From Bimuria novae-zelandiae CBS 107.79 (Eukaryota; Ascomycota; Dothideomycetes; Pleosporales; Didymosphaeriaceae), in assembly GCA_010015655.1 (NCBI GenBank), contig ML976668.1, positions 879,734-943,733 of the forward strand: DNA of 64,000 nucleotides. The letters are read 5' to 3'. Positions within the stretch are counted from its first letter, which is position 1, and each line of letters starts with the position of its first letter. The position numbers were made by a program, and so were the translations under genes. This document shows positions 52,537-63,248 of the stretch, piece by piece. The notes under the pieces are model-generated. The model was given only the letters and a program-made list of their open reading frames with translations, did no database searches and was not told the DNA's origin.

Positions 52537-53405
52537 GCATTGGGGCGCGGAGAAGGCTGATTGTAGCTCTAGATACTGGCGTTGATTTGGCTATATGATT
52601 GCTACCAAGGTATCTATTCGGCTTTTATTCCTGCCACAGTGAGCTGTATATAACTCCGGATGTCCTTCTGGTGACACGTTGCATGGCTCCCCTTCAAGTG
52701 CGTTGTGCGATTCGTGCAGAGTATGCAATCAGTAGCTATACGACTGACCTTCGTCATATGCCCTGACAGGAATTTTACGAGGCAGAATTCTAATGCGGGT
52801 TATATAAAAGAACGCTGATTTTTTATTTCGTTGTAGATCAAAACATTGAAGGAAAGACGTTACAATGGCCGCTTTGTAAGGACCATATCTGCTAGCACTC
52901 GATGGCAAAACAGTGCACTCCAACGCACTTGGACTAGCAATGAAGTCATGATTTGTTGTATTTCGCAGCAGTGTATTCCCAAGCATGTTTGCCAGCCTAC
53001 CACCGGCCTCGGAAGCCTCTTGGGCGGAGCACTCGTCGAGCCCGTCATCCATCGAGCCTCCAATTTCTGCCTCCCTATGTTCTTGTTCCGCTCGAGGAGT
53101 ATCGCGAGCTCGACCGGAGACACTGGGAGAAGAAACAGTTCCGACTGCATCCAATAATATTTTGATGGCAATTGGTTCGTATGACGTGAAGCTTTGGCAC
53201 GGGAGAAATACATCGCATTTATCCGATACGCAAAATACATAACAAGTATCTAGGAATTCCATCCAAAGCCCAAATCTCATAGTCCTCTGCGGCGACACAT
53301 GCGCGACGGTGCTGGTCTTGTGTTTTAACCATCCCAATCAAATCAGTCAAATCCTTTTCCCCCACTACGTCGAGGTACATTCGCATGGAGATGATTTAGC
53401 GTACA
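52537..53405. other. Intergenic region between converging genes
   Basis: 3' ends of the DUF6604 and dehydrogenase pseudogenes face each other. Frames at 52729-53337 (minus) and 52985-53242 (plus) are antisense images of one another without motifs. Confidence 0.4.
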
Positions 53406-54491
53406 TCAGTTCGACTTTTTGTCAGATTCGTGTTCGAGATAATACTGCACAGCGCGCTTGATCCCTTCCTGCATACCGACCTGTGGTCGGTATCCCAGCC
53501 TCTCCTTCGCCTTTGAAATGTCAAATGTCCGCGTCATAGTAAGGTACTTGACCATACGGCGGTTGATATTCGATTCCTTTGATCCAAGGCTGAATACCCA
53601 GACAACCCACTCCCCGATGACGGCGAGGGCGTAGTACACTGAAGTCGGTACCACCGTCACTTTGTCCTTAGAAACCGGATGGCCCGCCTCGGCGGCTATG
53701 GCGCGAAAAAGGTCCCAGAAGGGCCAGTGGTCATCGTTGGTGATGACAAATGCTTCCCCGTTTACTTTTAGAGGGCCATCGCGGTCGGCACGGCCGTCGG
53801 AATCACGGAGCAGGGCTTCGGCAGCCAGAATGTGGGCGTGGGCGAAGTTCCCAATGTATGTCATATCGAAAAGCTTGGTGCCATCGCCGATTTGGAATCT
53901 CATTCGGCCTGTCCTAGCGTTTGCTATCGCTTGCGGTGTTATCGTTGTATCACCTTCGCCAAACAAAGGGACCCACGCAGCCTCGTAGTAAACAAGCCGT
54001 TGTGTTGGTTCGCGCCTTGGATCAAGTCTTCAGCCATAGCCTTAGTATGGCTATAAAACTCGGTTTGCTCGGGCCAGTAGAAAAGACGTCCCTCCTCGGT
54101 AGCTTCTACAAGGTCGGTTATGTTGTTATGGATGACGGACGAACTGGATGTGTAGACCAGAGCTTTCACAGTCTGTCTTGGCAATGCAGTCGAGCAGGAT
54201 TTTTGTTCCGCCTACGTTGATGTCCTCGTATAGCTTTTGTGTGTTCTTCTGACCCATGAGCTGCGGGGATACCGTGTGCATGATGACTTTCGGTTTGACG
54301 GTTTCAAGCACTGAGCGCACATCTTTCTCAGAGGTGATGCTTCCCTCGATGTACTTTGCTCCTGGCACGCGATTGACATCAGACCGAACGTCAAAAGCAG
54401 TCACATCCAGCGCCTTCTTGGTATCAAGAAGCTGTTTGATGATATGGTGGCCAAGGCCTCTGCAGCCGCCTAACACGAGAACTGGGTCCAT
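53406..54491 (-). pseudogene. 3-beta-hydroxysteroid dehydrogenase/ERG26-like NAD(P)-dependent reductase, two frameshifts
   Basis: On the minus strand the protein can be read in three consecutive frames. The first gives MDPVLVLGGCRGLGHHIIKQ, a Rossmann GxxGxxG, through KVIMHTVSPQLMGQKN to KTD (about 54491-54165). The second gives VKALVYTSSSSVIHNNITDL and FYSHTKAMAEDLIQGANQHN to LRGS; Y-S-H-T-K is the YxxxK catalytic pair. The third, from LFGEGDTTITPQAIANARTG through FDMTYIGNFAHAHILAAEAL, ends at 53406 with GYRPQVGMQEGIKRAVQYYL. Text continuity is complete at both junctions (near 54165 and near 53970), so these are small indels and not introns. The family removes C-4 carboxyl groups in ergosterol synthesis or acts on related steroids. 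This copy is probably a dead paralogue; assembly error is possible. Confidence 0.75.
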
Positions 54492-55426
54492 TTTTTGTGG
54501 AGGTGGAAGTGCATGAAGTTGTTAGAGAGAAGTTTTGTGATGGGAAGGCAAGGAAGAAGTAGAAACGAGGTTGAAGTAGGGGTGGCGTAGAGGAGGAAAG
54601 AAGGCATCAAGCCAATTTATCAATTTATTATATGAGGAAATGCCTGTTGGGAAGCGGCGTAGTCGCCAGACAGCCTTCAGTGAGCTTGCAGTCGGCAGAC
54701 TACGGCTTGTGTGTTTCACAATAGAGCGCATGCCTGCGGTCGATACATAGTCTCTTCCGGTCTAAGCTTTTGGTGCTATTTCTTCTCTGAAGAGAAGGTA
54801 AACGGTTGGGCAGCTAGTATCTCCCTTTGTGACTGGAGAGTGTCGTCATCGCACCACCGCTTGCAACGAGGTGTGTGGGTTTATGAGCTTCAACTCATCT
54901 CTGCAGTGAGACGCGAAAAAGCGACATACGCCGCCAGCGGTACAGGACAGGGACGTAGTGGCGAAATAACATAATTAGCAGAACAGCCGAGCTGTGCAGG
55001 GCATGGTGCTATCGGTAGCTGCTTATGTTTACGTGCTTTCCACCGACGATGAGTACCATGCTGTGCAATGAGGCAGTCGACAGGATGGTACCAGTTGGAC
55101 AAGCCCGAGCAGTCTATCGCAACTTCGCGTTGTCGCTGAATGCGCAGTCCATATATCCAGCTCCAGGAGCAGCAGCTCCATGAAGACAGCGAGAGGAAAT
55201 AGTCGAGCTTCACTTGTAGGGTAGATAGGCTGCGGCAAGGAGAGGGAACGCGGCGTTTGGTCAGGTCGGCCACGTAGCATTTGTGGCTGCATAACCACAC
55301 AGCATGCGGCACGCAGGGTCAGCATTTGCAACTTCACAGCTTCAATAGCGACGACACCACCACCACGCAAAACACTTCTTCCTCAAGCGACCGGGAACGC
55401 CAGACAACTCAATGAAAAAAGGTAAA
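54492..55426. other. Intergenic, upstream of the reductase pseudogene and downstream of U2
   Basis: Overlapping antisense frames (54711-54974 plus; 54890-55370 minus) show no motif. Confidence 0.4.
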
Positions 55427-55616
55427 AGTCGCGTCGGCCAGAGGTAGTGCGAGGTATACTGGCGACACTGTGGCCTCAACTGTGAGCAAGCTCAGTGAGA
55501 GGAGGCCTGTCTTCAAAAATAGGAATAATCTTGAATGATCCCGTAGGATCGTTTCAGAGATTAAACTGAAAAGAACAGATACTACACTTGATCTAAGCCA
55601 AAAGGCAAAGAGAGCT
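55427..55616 (-). ncRNA. U2: U2 spliceosomal snRNA
   Basis: The minus strand reads CTCTTTGCCTTTTGGCTTAG at the 5' end, then ATCAAGTGTAGTATCTGTTC, which includes GTAGTA (complement at 55580-55585). That segment pairs with the intron branch site TACTAAC. TTTTCAGTTTAATCTCTGAA completes the universally conserved U2 5' domain. Downstream, CTATTTTTGAAG is the Sm-protein site (about 55510-55522). Then come two stem-loops, one with GGCCTC/GAGGCC arms (stem III) and one with CGCCAG/CTGGCCG-type arms (stem IV). The ends are estimates; the length of about 190 nt is normal for fungi. The gene appears intact and single in this window. Confidence 0.93.
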
Positions 55617-55649
55617 AAAGAGAGGAAGAGGGTCAGGGCACTGACGGGG

Positions 55650-55658
55650 TTATATAGT
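55650..55658 (-). promoter_or_regulatory. TATA box of the U2 gene
   Basis: CTATATAA on the minus strand lies about 35-40 bp upstream of the estimated U2 5' end, a suitable distance for an RNA polymerase II snRNA promoter in fungi. Confidence 0.6.
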
Positions 55659-56574
55659 TTTTCGAGCGCGCTAGCAGCTTGGCGCGCTAAAGCTCACGTG
55701 ATACAAGCAGGACCGTTGTCAAGTAGGCGGCAGACGGTATTAGCGAGGTCGGTATTGCGTCAACTAAGAAGAAGGTGACAGGTTCTGAACAGATCGATCA
55801 TAAGGAATGGGAGGGACAGGCTTTGTCGACAATTGGGTGAGGCCTTGGAGAGCCGTCCTCACCAGGTGGACCTCGCCCTTCTGCTCGCGGCTTCCCTGGT
55901 GTAGCGGCTGCTGGGTGAGCGCGCGGCTGCAAGCGCAAACTCAGAGAGCGGCCGAGAGTGTCATTACACAGCAGGTTCGAGGGTTTCCGATTGAGCTAGC
56001 GCCGTTACCTGCTATACTCCCGTCAACAAGTTCGTCTCGATTGGGCTGCGGCAGCTTGAGGAAGTTTCATAGACCCCGCTCTTCCTACGAATCTATCATC
56101 ACACGCGGTGCCAACAAGCCCTTTGGCTCGCCGCCTGCGAACAAGTGAGCAGGTGCGGTGGAGGACGTAGTGTCATTGTCTTATCTGGCGTGATTGAGGC
56201 TCAAATCGCGGAGGCGGGCTGGGAACACCGTTAGGAGTACGGTGGCAAAGTGTGCATAGAACAACAGAGGTGGGAACAAACAGTTGCTGCGGGGAAATCA
56301 GCGAGTGGACATTGGCAGCAACTATTTAAATACCTTGCGATATACCGTCCTTGCTCGACATGCTCGAGGACTCATCATAGACACCCCGTAGCAACATAGC
56401 TAACATGATAACGTGCTACAATTCAATCGCCGTCGCTAATCGAGACCCACAACGCCAATTCGTACAGTCCAGACCACCAATGCACCCAAAGCCTCCAGAG
56501 CATTTCCGATCCCTTTCCCTAGCCATGATAATGGTATTGCCCCGTTCCCTCTACCCATGCCAAACGACATGTCT
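55659..56574. other. Intergenic region
   Basis: A 113-codon plus-strand frame (55807-56148) has an Arg/Trp/Ser-rich, motif-free sequence and I do not call it. The right part is the 3' flank of the p24 gene. Confidence 0.4.
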
Positions 56575-57356
56575 TTATGTGAGCTTCTGCTTGATGAAGA
56601 AGGCACGCAGGTGCGACAGCTGCCATGCGCAAGTAATACCGAGGACGGCCAGCTGGATGAGCGTCCATCGGACGACGCGAGCATTCGTGTGCTCAGACTG
56701 ATCGCGGAACTCGGCCTCACGCTCCTGTGCTTCAATTAGCATGCCTTGCCCCAGGATTGGCTTGAACCGTCCGACCCACATACCCGCTGGAAAATCTGCT
56801 CCCTCCTAACGTCCTGCAACCTGCTGTTCAAATCCCTAACCTTCTGCGCCAAATCATCAATTTTGCCCTTGTCCGTGCTCTCAATCTTGCTCGTCTCGCC
56901 AATCGCCAGGTCCAACGTGAACTTCACGCTCGCATGAACCCCGCTGCCAAACCACGCGCCGCCCTGCTGCACATTCTGGGGCACCACGCAGAGCCGGTGC
57001 TCGCCGCTGTCGGCCGCGCTGAAGGTAAACTTTCCGGAGCCAGCGCCGCGCTGGGCTACTACGCGGTGATTGTTGTCGAACGTTTCTTCGACGGTGATGA
57101 AGACACCGACGTCAGGCTTGGAGATGTAGTTCTTTGTGGCGTCGTCCCAGACTTTGGCATCGTAGTGGCCTGCGTACACACGTCAGCCAATTGTTCAAGT
57201 GCGGGGAGAACTGGGGGATTGAAGCATACCAACTACCAGCGTGTCCTTTGGCAGCTCCTCGAAGAAGCACTTCTGCACGGCGCCATCGATGAAGAAGTGC
57301 AGCGCCTGCGATGGGACTGCGAGCACAGCGGCGAGGAATAGGGACGGTCGCCGCAT
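56575..57356 (-). CDS. p24 (EMP24/GP25L) family cargo receptor, three exons
   Basis: Exons 57356-57230, 57169-56784 and 56724-56575 join with correct phases into 220 residues, a normal p24 length. Introns are 60 and 59 nt (GTATGC/ACGCAG and GTATGT/GCACAG). The signal peptide MRRPSLFLAAVLAVPSQA is followed by ALHFFIDGAVQKCFFEELPK, the start of the GOLD domain with its conserved first Cys. The second Cys is in HRLCVVPQN. A coiled-coil stretch (IDDLAQKVRDLNSRLQDVRR) leads to one transmembrane helix (WTLIQLAVLGITCAWQL). The short cytosolic tail SHLRAFFIKQKLT has the FF motif that binds COPII coats. Such proteins select cargo, including GPI-anchored proteins, in ER-to-Golgi vesicles. The tail best fits the Erp1/alpha-delta-type branch, but I would not name the paralogue. 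Its promoter is shared with the SWIM/RING gene. Confidence 0.92.
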
Positions 57357-58147
57357 GGTGAGGGTCTGTCGTGGGGTTGAGTGCTGCAGTGTTCGATATG
57401 CTCGAGTTCAGAAACCGTGTCGCCAAGTCATGTGTATAAGCGGCTAGCGCGAAACAGGGAGAAAGGGTACATCTTGTGATTGTGACATCTTCAACTTGTT
57501 GATTAACCCATCATTGATGTTTCCGCCCCTTCGCTTTTTTTGTTGGCTGTAAACCCCCCCTAAAAGTTCCTACCTTAAACAGGCTAAAAATCTAGTATAG
57601 GATGTGTCTATAATCAACTCGCTCCCGGACTTAAGGTCCATACCTTGAATTCGGTCCAAAGCAGACGAGTTGGAAGCTTACCAATGTATCGTTCTATTCA
57701 AGATTACCTATGTTAAACGAAGACTCGCGCATAGGCATGTAACGGCCTTGACTGAGGAGGCATCTGCAGACAGAGGTGTGTATAGTGGAAGCTTGACCGG
57801 CCAAAGGGTTGAATGCATATTCTTTACTGCAAGCTTGGAGGTGGCAAAACCTTTCCAAATGGTGCTCAAATGACCCTTGACATGAGTTTTCAGACAAAGG
57901 ACGGTAAGAAAGACGAGGTGGCGCGCCCAGGTGCAGGCGAAGACTGGGTCACGTGCGATCGCTCCACTAGCGCGAATCTCTTGTCCCCGCATTCCGTGGT
58001 TCGCGACATCGCCACGACCACCAATACCCTGTCCCCAATTCCATACTCCTACCCTCAACAATCTGCGCAGCGATCAACATCCTCTCACATAATCCCTCCG
58101 CTTGATTGACAATCCACCACCGTACGACATCCAGTACACCGTTAACC
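57357..58147. promoter_or_regulatory. Divergent promoter region, p24 and SWIM/RING genes
   Basis: 791 bp between the two start codons. It contains a CACGTGCGAT site near 57951. The frames inside (57670-58109) have no motif. Confidence 0.4.
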
Positions 58148-59134
58148 ATGGGCGAACGCTCGCGCACCCAATCGTCGCGCAAGCGCAAGCAAGTCGTGTA
58201 CCTGGGCGACAGTGAAGGAGACGATTATATGTCTTACAAGCTAGACCCGAAGCCGAGATCTAGGAAGCGCAAATCAACTGGCAACCACGAAGTCATCGAT
58301 CATACAGGCGACGAACCGTTGAGCTTGCCCGCGAAGAAAGCGCGAAGCGACAAGGGAAAGGACAAAGGCAAGGATGAAGACGAGGAGAAGCGCCTGCGTC
58401 GCTTCCGTCCGCATCCTCCGACATCATACCTCGAGATAAAAGCTCGCGCGCTGAGCCAGCGCCTTACCGTCCTCTCCCGCGAGCGCATAGGAACCGATGA
58501 CGTACCCGAGGAGAAGGTCGTGATGGCCGGCTCCACCGGAAACGTGTACACGCAGCACATCAAACTCGTGCCGAGCTGCGATTGTCCGCATGCAAGGAAG
58601 GGCAACCAGTGCAAGCATATCATATACGTCATGCTGCGCGTCCTGAAGGCACCAGAGGAGGTTGGCTACCAGCTCGCTCTTACCTCGTCCGAACTAGGAG
58701 ACATCTTCAGGAACGCCGCGCCAATCCCGACGGACGGCGACCAACAGAAGACCGAGACTGACGGCAAGCGCAAGGCGGTAGAAGGCGAGTGCCCGATATG
58801 CTATACCGATTTCGGGCCCGGAAAGGAAGCTATCGTCTACTGCAAAGCAGCCTGCGGGAACAACATACACAAGAGCTGTATGCAATCTTGGATTGCTGCC
58901 AAGGGTGTGGGAAGGGCAACTTGTCCATACTGCCGAGCGAAGTGGGAGAGTGACGACGTCGGTGGTACCTTCAGCGGCAAGGTGGATCTGCAGCGAGCTA
59001 GGAGAAACGAAGATGGATACGTGAACATCGCCTCTCAGCTAGGACTGTCGGGCCAGAGGGACTATTCGACTTACCATCGGCCGTGGGTCCTACAGCAAGG
59101 CTTTGAGGGCCATACCTACCGCAGACGGTACTAG
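58148..59134 (+). CDS. SWIM and RING-finger protein, likely E3 ubiquitin ligase
   Basis: A single exon of 328 residues from the ATG at 58148 (ACCATGGGCGAACG context); an upstream in-frame ATG at 58106 is less likely. The N terminus is basic with a nuclear-type signal (SSRKRKQVVYLGDSEGDD, KPRSRKRKS). A SWIM zinc-binding motif, CDCPHARKGNQCKH (CxC-xn-CxH), lies at residues 144-157. A RING finger, CPICYTDFGPGKEAIVYCKA to CPYCRAKW, runs at 215-262 with His241 in the middle. The SWIM-plus-RING order is that of ZSWIM2/MEX-type E3 ligases, in which the SWIM domain aids target or E2 binding. Fungal members are uncharacterised; a ubiquitin-ligase role is inferred from the domains. No sign of damage. 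Confidence 0.88.
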   Translation: MGERSRTQSSRKRKQVVYLGDSEGDDYMSYKLDPKPRSRKRKSTGNHEVIDHTGDEPLSLPAKKARSDKGKDKGKDEDEEKRLRRFRPHPPTSYLEIKARALSQRLTVLSRERIGTDDVPEEKVVMAGSTGNVYTQHIKLVPSCDCPHARKGNQCKHIIYVMLRVLKAPEEVGYQLALTSSELGDIFRNAAPIPTDGDQQKTETDGKRKAVEGECPICYTDFGPGKEAIVYCKAACGNNIHKSCMQSWIAAKGVGRATCPYCRAKWESDDVGGTFSGKVDLQRARRNEDGYVNIASQLGLSGQRDYSTYHRPWVLQQGFEGHTYRRRY

Positions 59135-60938
59135 ATTATGAAGGAGCGTTCAGAAGCGCGGTTGATCGCTTCAAGGCTATGTGTTACTCTCAAGGAGTTT
59201 ATTTCTATCTTCTTTTGGCGTTCGGTACCAGGAGCAAGTTGTCGGAACAAATGCTCAAGGGCTATATGCCGGCAGGGCCGTTGCATCGGATATTCTGCTC
59301 AAACATCATGAGCCGGCTCTTGGAGTGCTCGGCTGTACGATATCCGTCATATCGGTATCTTCCATGTCGGTGTATCTCAGCTACTATTTGCCAACATCGT
59401 CAACACATGTATTGACCTAGTCCGGCCTGTAGCATCTCATTTGTATCAATCTTAATTATACAACACAATCTTCCGCTCAAAATATCGTCTCACCCGCTCA
59501 CCGCCATCACACTCAGAAATCTTCGTGCTACATCGGAACCCCCTCAGCTCCGTTCCGACCCACGCTGCTGTGTCCACGCCCATCCAACGTACCACGAACC
59601 CCTTACCTTTTCGAACGGACCTGCAGGACCATGCAAACATCCCCATCTCAGACACGCATGCTTCCGAGGGCAGCTGAAACACCTCTCACCTCAATGTCTC
59701 AGTAAGGAATGCCTCATATCTGAATACCAATCGCCACCAACGCCGCAAACAAGTAGAACAGTGTCAAAGGCGACGTTGCTCGAGCGCCACGCGCCCTGCG
59801 TCAGCGCCGCTTTTCCAACATCACGGGTTGCTGTGGGTGAACGTTGCAGCGCAGCCGCACCTACCTCGCCTCGCACTGCCTTGCAGAGCGCCACATCGTG
59901 CCGTGGCACCGCATATCGATAGCTCTCCGTACCTCACCAACGTACCACGGCTCTAACGCCGTGCACCTTAATTCCACCCTCCACCTCAAACCTCGTACCG
60001 CACACTCCGCGACCCATTCCACCAGCATCCATCTCATCTCCCCTCGGCCCGAACCCCCCACTCTACACCCACACATTATAGCACATAATAATAACACCCG
60101 TACCCTTCAAAATTAAATGCCCACTAGCAAACCTAACCTAAATCTCCACCTCGCAATCTGAAACGTCATTGCCCACGCACTCACATCGGTGATTAGCCAA
60201 GGCGGAAGGCGCAGTTGCGTCCGCCCCATATCCTTGCGTAATTCGATGAGGTTCCTAGATCCCGGCTGTGCGCTCGCCGCTCGCCTTGCAGACTTGGGCC
60301 GGGCTTGCGGCCGTCAGCGAGGGTAGATGGGTGCCTGAACTGCCCGAGGCGGGGCGGTCTGGAACACGTACGTTTGTTCTGTGGGTGTTGCAATTTCTGC
60401 TCCCCTCCTACGAGGTAGGCACATATTATCTCTATAGTGTAACAAAGGCAAGTATAGCATGGCATGGGCGGAAAGGTGTAAAATCATGCGCGATAATTTT
60501 AGAAATGTTTTACCGTCGTAGATCACATCAAGAATAGCACGAAACCATTGTTAAAGTATCAGAAGTGTGTTAAAATTGGGTAGTTCTATGAGCAAGGATA
60601 CCAACGCCACCATGCCAGATGGATCCCTCGAGCAGAAGAACACATGGGAAACAACATTTTGAAACAACAAAGGTAATCCAAACGCCATCGTAAGAATCAT
60701 AGGACGAGAGCAGCTCGCAAGGTGTGAGAAAAGACAGCGTATATTGTCAGAACGATCCTAAGATACCCACTGTCTTTCCACCGCACCTGGCTGCTCCCGG
60801 CAGATCAATCCAAAACCCTAGGAAAGAAGATGGCCTTACGACCCATGCAATAAACGACGCTATGTGCAAGAGCCACCGGCTACTTCGCAGAATCTGTACA
60901 GAAATAGAGAACATGACCTGTTATCTCAGGATCTTCGC
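59135..60938. other. Long intergenic region between converging genes
   Basis: No supported gene in 1.8 kb. Frames at 59691-60116 on both strands are Cys/Arg-rich antisense images and 60193-60537 has no motif. 3' flanks of the SWIM/RING and cell-wall-protein genes are included. Confidence 0.4.
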
Positions 60939-63248
60939 TTAAAAGAGGCCAAAGAAGCGCTTGATGTAGCTGCTTCCGGTGCCATAGCCGCTGCCGTACT
61001 CGCCAGCAGGGGGAGCAGGGGCGACGGGAGTGGCAGAGGGAGCAGCGGAGGATTCAGCGACGGGAGCAGCGGTCGACTCAACAGCAGCCGAGCTCTCGCT
61101 GGGGAGGACAAAGGTTGGGAGAGGAGGGCTCTCGATCGGGACACCGGTACCGGAGGGCACAGGGTAGCCACCGGAAGGAGCCGAGGGACCAACACCAGCG
61201 GGACGGGTCTGGGTCAAGAAGCCCGAGGAGCCGGAGGCGCCAGCGGGGACAGTGCCGTTGCCAACAGGGTAAGGAACAGGGACGCCAGTGGGAATGGGAG
61301 CGCTGTCGGTGGCGGCGGAAGTGGATTCAGTAGGGACGGAAGGAGCAGAGCTCACATCCTCACCCTCAGCAGGTACCTCGGGGGTGGGAGCCTCCTGGCC
61401 AGCGGTGACGGTGACAGTCTCTTGCTGGGTGACGGTGACAGTAGTAGCAGGAGCGCACTCGCCAGCGCCGGCACCACCAGAGGGAACAACAGAGCCAGCA
61501 CCCTCAACAGGGACATCCTCGCCAGTGCCATAGCCGTTGCCAGGAACAGAGCCAGTAGGGGCAGCGCTGGGGTAGACGGTGACGTAGTTGGTGGTGGTCG
61601 AGGTGGACTCGAGCGTGGTGTAGGTGGTGGCCTCGCCAGTAGGAGCAGCCTCAGAAGCAACATTGCCCTCCTTGGAGACAGAAGGAGAGGCAGTCTCGTA
61701 GCCCTTGGTGAGGTACACAGTCTTGTAGATGGTCTCGGTGGAGGTGGTCGCGACCTCAGTGGTAACAGCGTGAGCAGAAGGGCCAGTGCCAACGGTGTAG
61801 ACTAGGGTCTCGGTGGAAACGTGGACCTTCTCAGTCACAGGGGTGCTCACAGCCTTGACAGGAACGCCAGTGCCGTAGCCGCTGCCGGGGGCCGAAGGAG
61901 CGCCAGGAGCCGCAGAGGTGGAAGCCTCAGGAGTGGCGGTAGGAAGCTCAGACTTGGGGCAGACAGTAGTGGTGAGCGGGATGGTGCTGGTGACCAAGAT
62001 GGTGGACGAGGCAGGGCAGTCAGTGACGCTCTGGGCACAGCCAGTCTGGGTGAAGATCTGGGTGGTGTAGATGACCGAGGTGACGAGCTCAGAGCCATCA
62101 GAAGTCGAGTTGGAAGCACCTGTCACAGGGAAAGAGAAGCCACCGCTGGGAATAACTGGGGCGCCAGTGCTCAGGACCGGGGGCGCGGTGCCAGTGCCAA
62201 CGGAATAGCCGGTGCCCGAAAGAGTCGGGACGGGGGCAGGGGCAGTACCAGAGTAAGCCTCAGGAGCGACAGACGACGAGGCACCAGGAGTGGAGAGACC
62301 ACCGCTAGGGACGTTGTAACCAGTGCCAGACAAAGTAGGCACGGGAGCAGTGCCGGTTCCCGGGAAGGTAGGGAAGGAAGAAGTCTCGGTTCCGACGGTG
62401 CTGGAGGGCAGCTCAGGAGAAACCTCAGTGGTCTCGCCAGCGGGGACGGAAGAAGAGGGGACACCGTAGCCACCAGTGGGTACCTCAACCGCAGGGGCGC
62501 TGGACGAGGGGACCTCAGCGGCGCTAGAGCTGGAGGGGAGCTCTGGCGAGGCCTCAGTAGTGGGCAGAGGAGTCTCTACAGCGCTGGAGGAAGTAGCGGG
62601 AGACTCGACGGCGCTGGAAGAAGGAACTCCATAGCCGCCGGTGGGGACCTCGACCGCAGGGGCGCTGGAGGATGGGACCTCGGCGGTGGCAGAGCTGGAA
62701 GGGGTCGCAGCAACGCTGGAGCTGGAAGGAAGCTCGGGAGAGGCCTCGGTCGAAGGAAGAGGAGTCTCTACAGCGGCGCTGGAGGAGGGCACACCGTAGC
62801 CACCGGTAGGAACTTCGACAGCAGGAGCGCTAGAAGACGGGACCTCAGCGGCAGAGCTGGAGGGGATTTCGGCTACGCTCGAGCTGGAAGGAATCTCGGC
62901 AACGCTGGAGCTGGAGGGGAGCTCGGGCGAGGCCTCGGTCGTGGGAGCAGGAGTAGCAGCGCTAGAAGACGGGACTCCGTAACCATTACCGTAGTTGCCA
63001 GCTGGCGGAGGAGCGGCGGCAGAGCTGGAAGGCAACTCAGGAGAAGCCTGAGTTGAGGGTGCGGGAGCAGGAGTGGTCGCGGCAGGGGCCGAGGGAACTC
63101 CATAGCCATTGCCGTAGTCGGCAGCCGGAGGAGCGGCAGCTTGGGCAACCTGATAGCCGCCTGAACGACGGCCAAGGCGTTGACCACGAGCTTCGGCAGC
63201 ATCGGCGGCAGCCAGGGCCGCGAGGAAAGCAACGGTAAGCTTCATCAT
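60939..63248 (-). CDS. Large secreted Ser/Thr/Pro-rich repetitive protein (cell-wall or adhesin-like)
   Basis: A single exon of 769 residues. The start MMKLTVAFLAALAAADAAEA is a clear signal peptide; the second ATG gives the same protein minus one residue. Residues about 40-300 are mucin-like repeats built from ASPELPSSS, VPSSSAPAVEVP and TGGYGVPSSS, the last about six times. A middle block has regularly spaced Cys in a TGCAQSVTDCP...TVCP motif (about residue 410-440) like that of fungal wall proteins of the CCG-6 type, followed by a Thr-rich segment (ATTSTETIYKTVYLTKGYE). The C terminus SGYGTGSSYIKRFFGLF is short and amphipathic and lacks a GPI-anchor hydrophobic tail. It is probably heavily O-glycosylated and held in the wall by its repeats, which is inference. 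The 411-codon antisense frame at 61821-63056 is a by-product of repeats. Confidence 0.85.
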   Translation of the reverse strand: MMKLTVAFLAALAAADAAEARGQRLGRRSGGYQVAQAAAPPAADYGNGYGVPSAPAATTPAPAPSTQASPELPSSSAAAPPPAGNYGNGYGVPSSSAATPAPTTEASPELPSSSSVAEIPSSSSVAEIPSSSAAEVPSSSAPAVEVPTGGYGVPSSSAAVETPLPSTEASPELPSSSSVAATPSSSATAEVPSSSAPAVEVPTGGYGVPSSSAVESPATSSSAVETPLPTTEASPELPSSSSAAEVPSSSAPAVEVPTGGYGVPSSSVPAGETTEVSPELPSSTVGTETSSFPTFPGTGTAPVPTLSGTGYNVPSGGLSTPGASSSVAPEAYSGTAPAPVPTLSGTGYSVGTGTAPPVLSTGAPVIPSGGFSFPVTGASNSTSDGSELVTSVIYTTQIFTQTGCAQSVTDCPASSTILVTSTIPLTTTVCPKSELPTATPEASTSAAPGAPSAPGSGYGTGVPVKAVSTPVTEKVHVSTETLVYTVGTGPSAHAVTTEVATTSTETIYKTVYLTKGYETASPSVSKEGNVASEAAPTGEATTYTTLESTSTTTNYVTVYPSAAPTGSVPGNGYGTGEDVPVEGAGSVVPSGGAGAGECAPATTVTVTQQETVTVTAGQEAPTPEVPAEGEDVSSAPSVPTESTSAATDSAPIPTGVPVPYPVGNGTVPAGASGSSGFLTQTRPAGVGPSAPSGGYPVPSGTGVPIESPPLPTFVLPSESSAAVESTAAPVAESSAAPSATPVAPAPPAGEYGSGYGTGSSYIKRFFGLF

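Noticed and set aside
55807..56148. 113-codon plus-strand frame downstream of the U2 promoter
   Set aside because: Arg/Trp/Ser-rich without motif or intron logic; likely chance.
61821..63056. 411-codon plus-strand open frame opposite the cell-wall protein gene
   Set aside because: Its Gly/Arg/Ser-only composition mirrors the repeats of the minus-strand gene; no signal peptide or domain. An antisense by-product.
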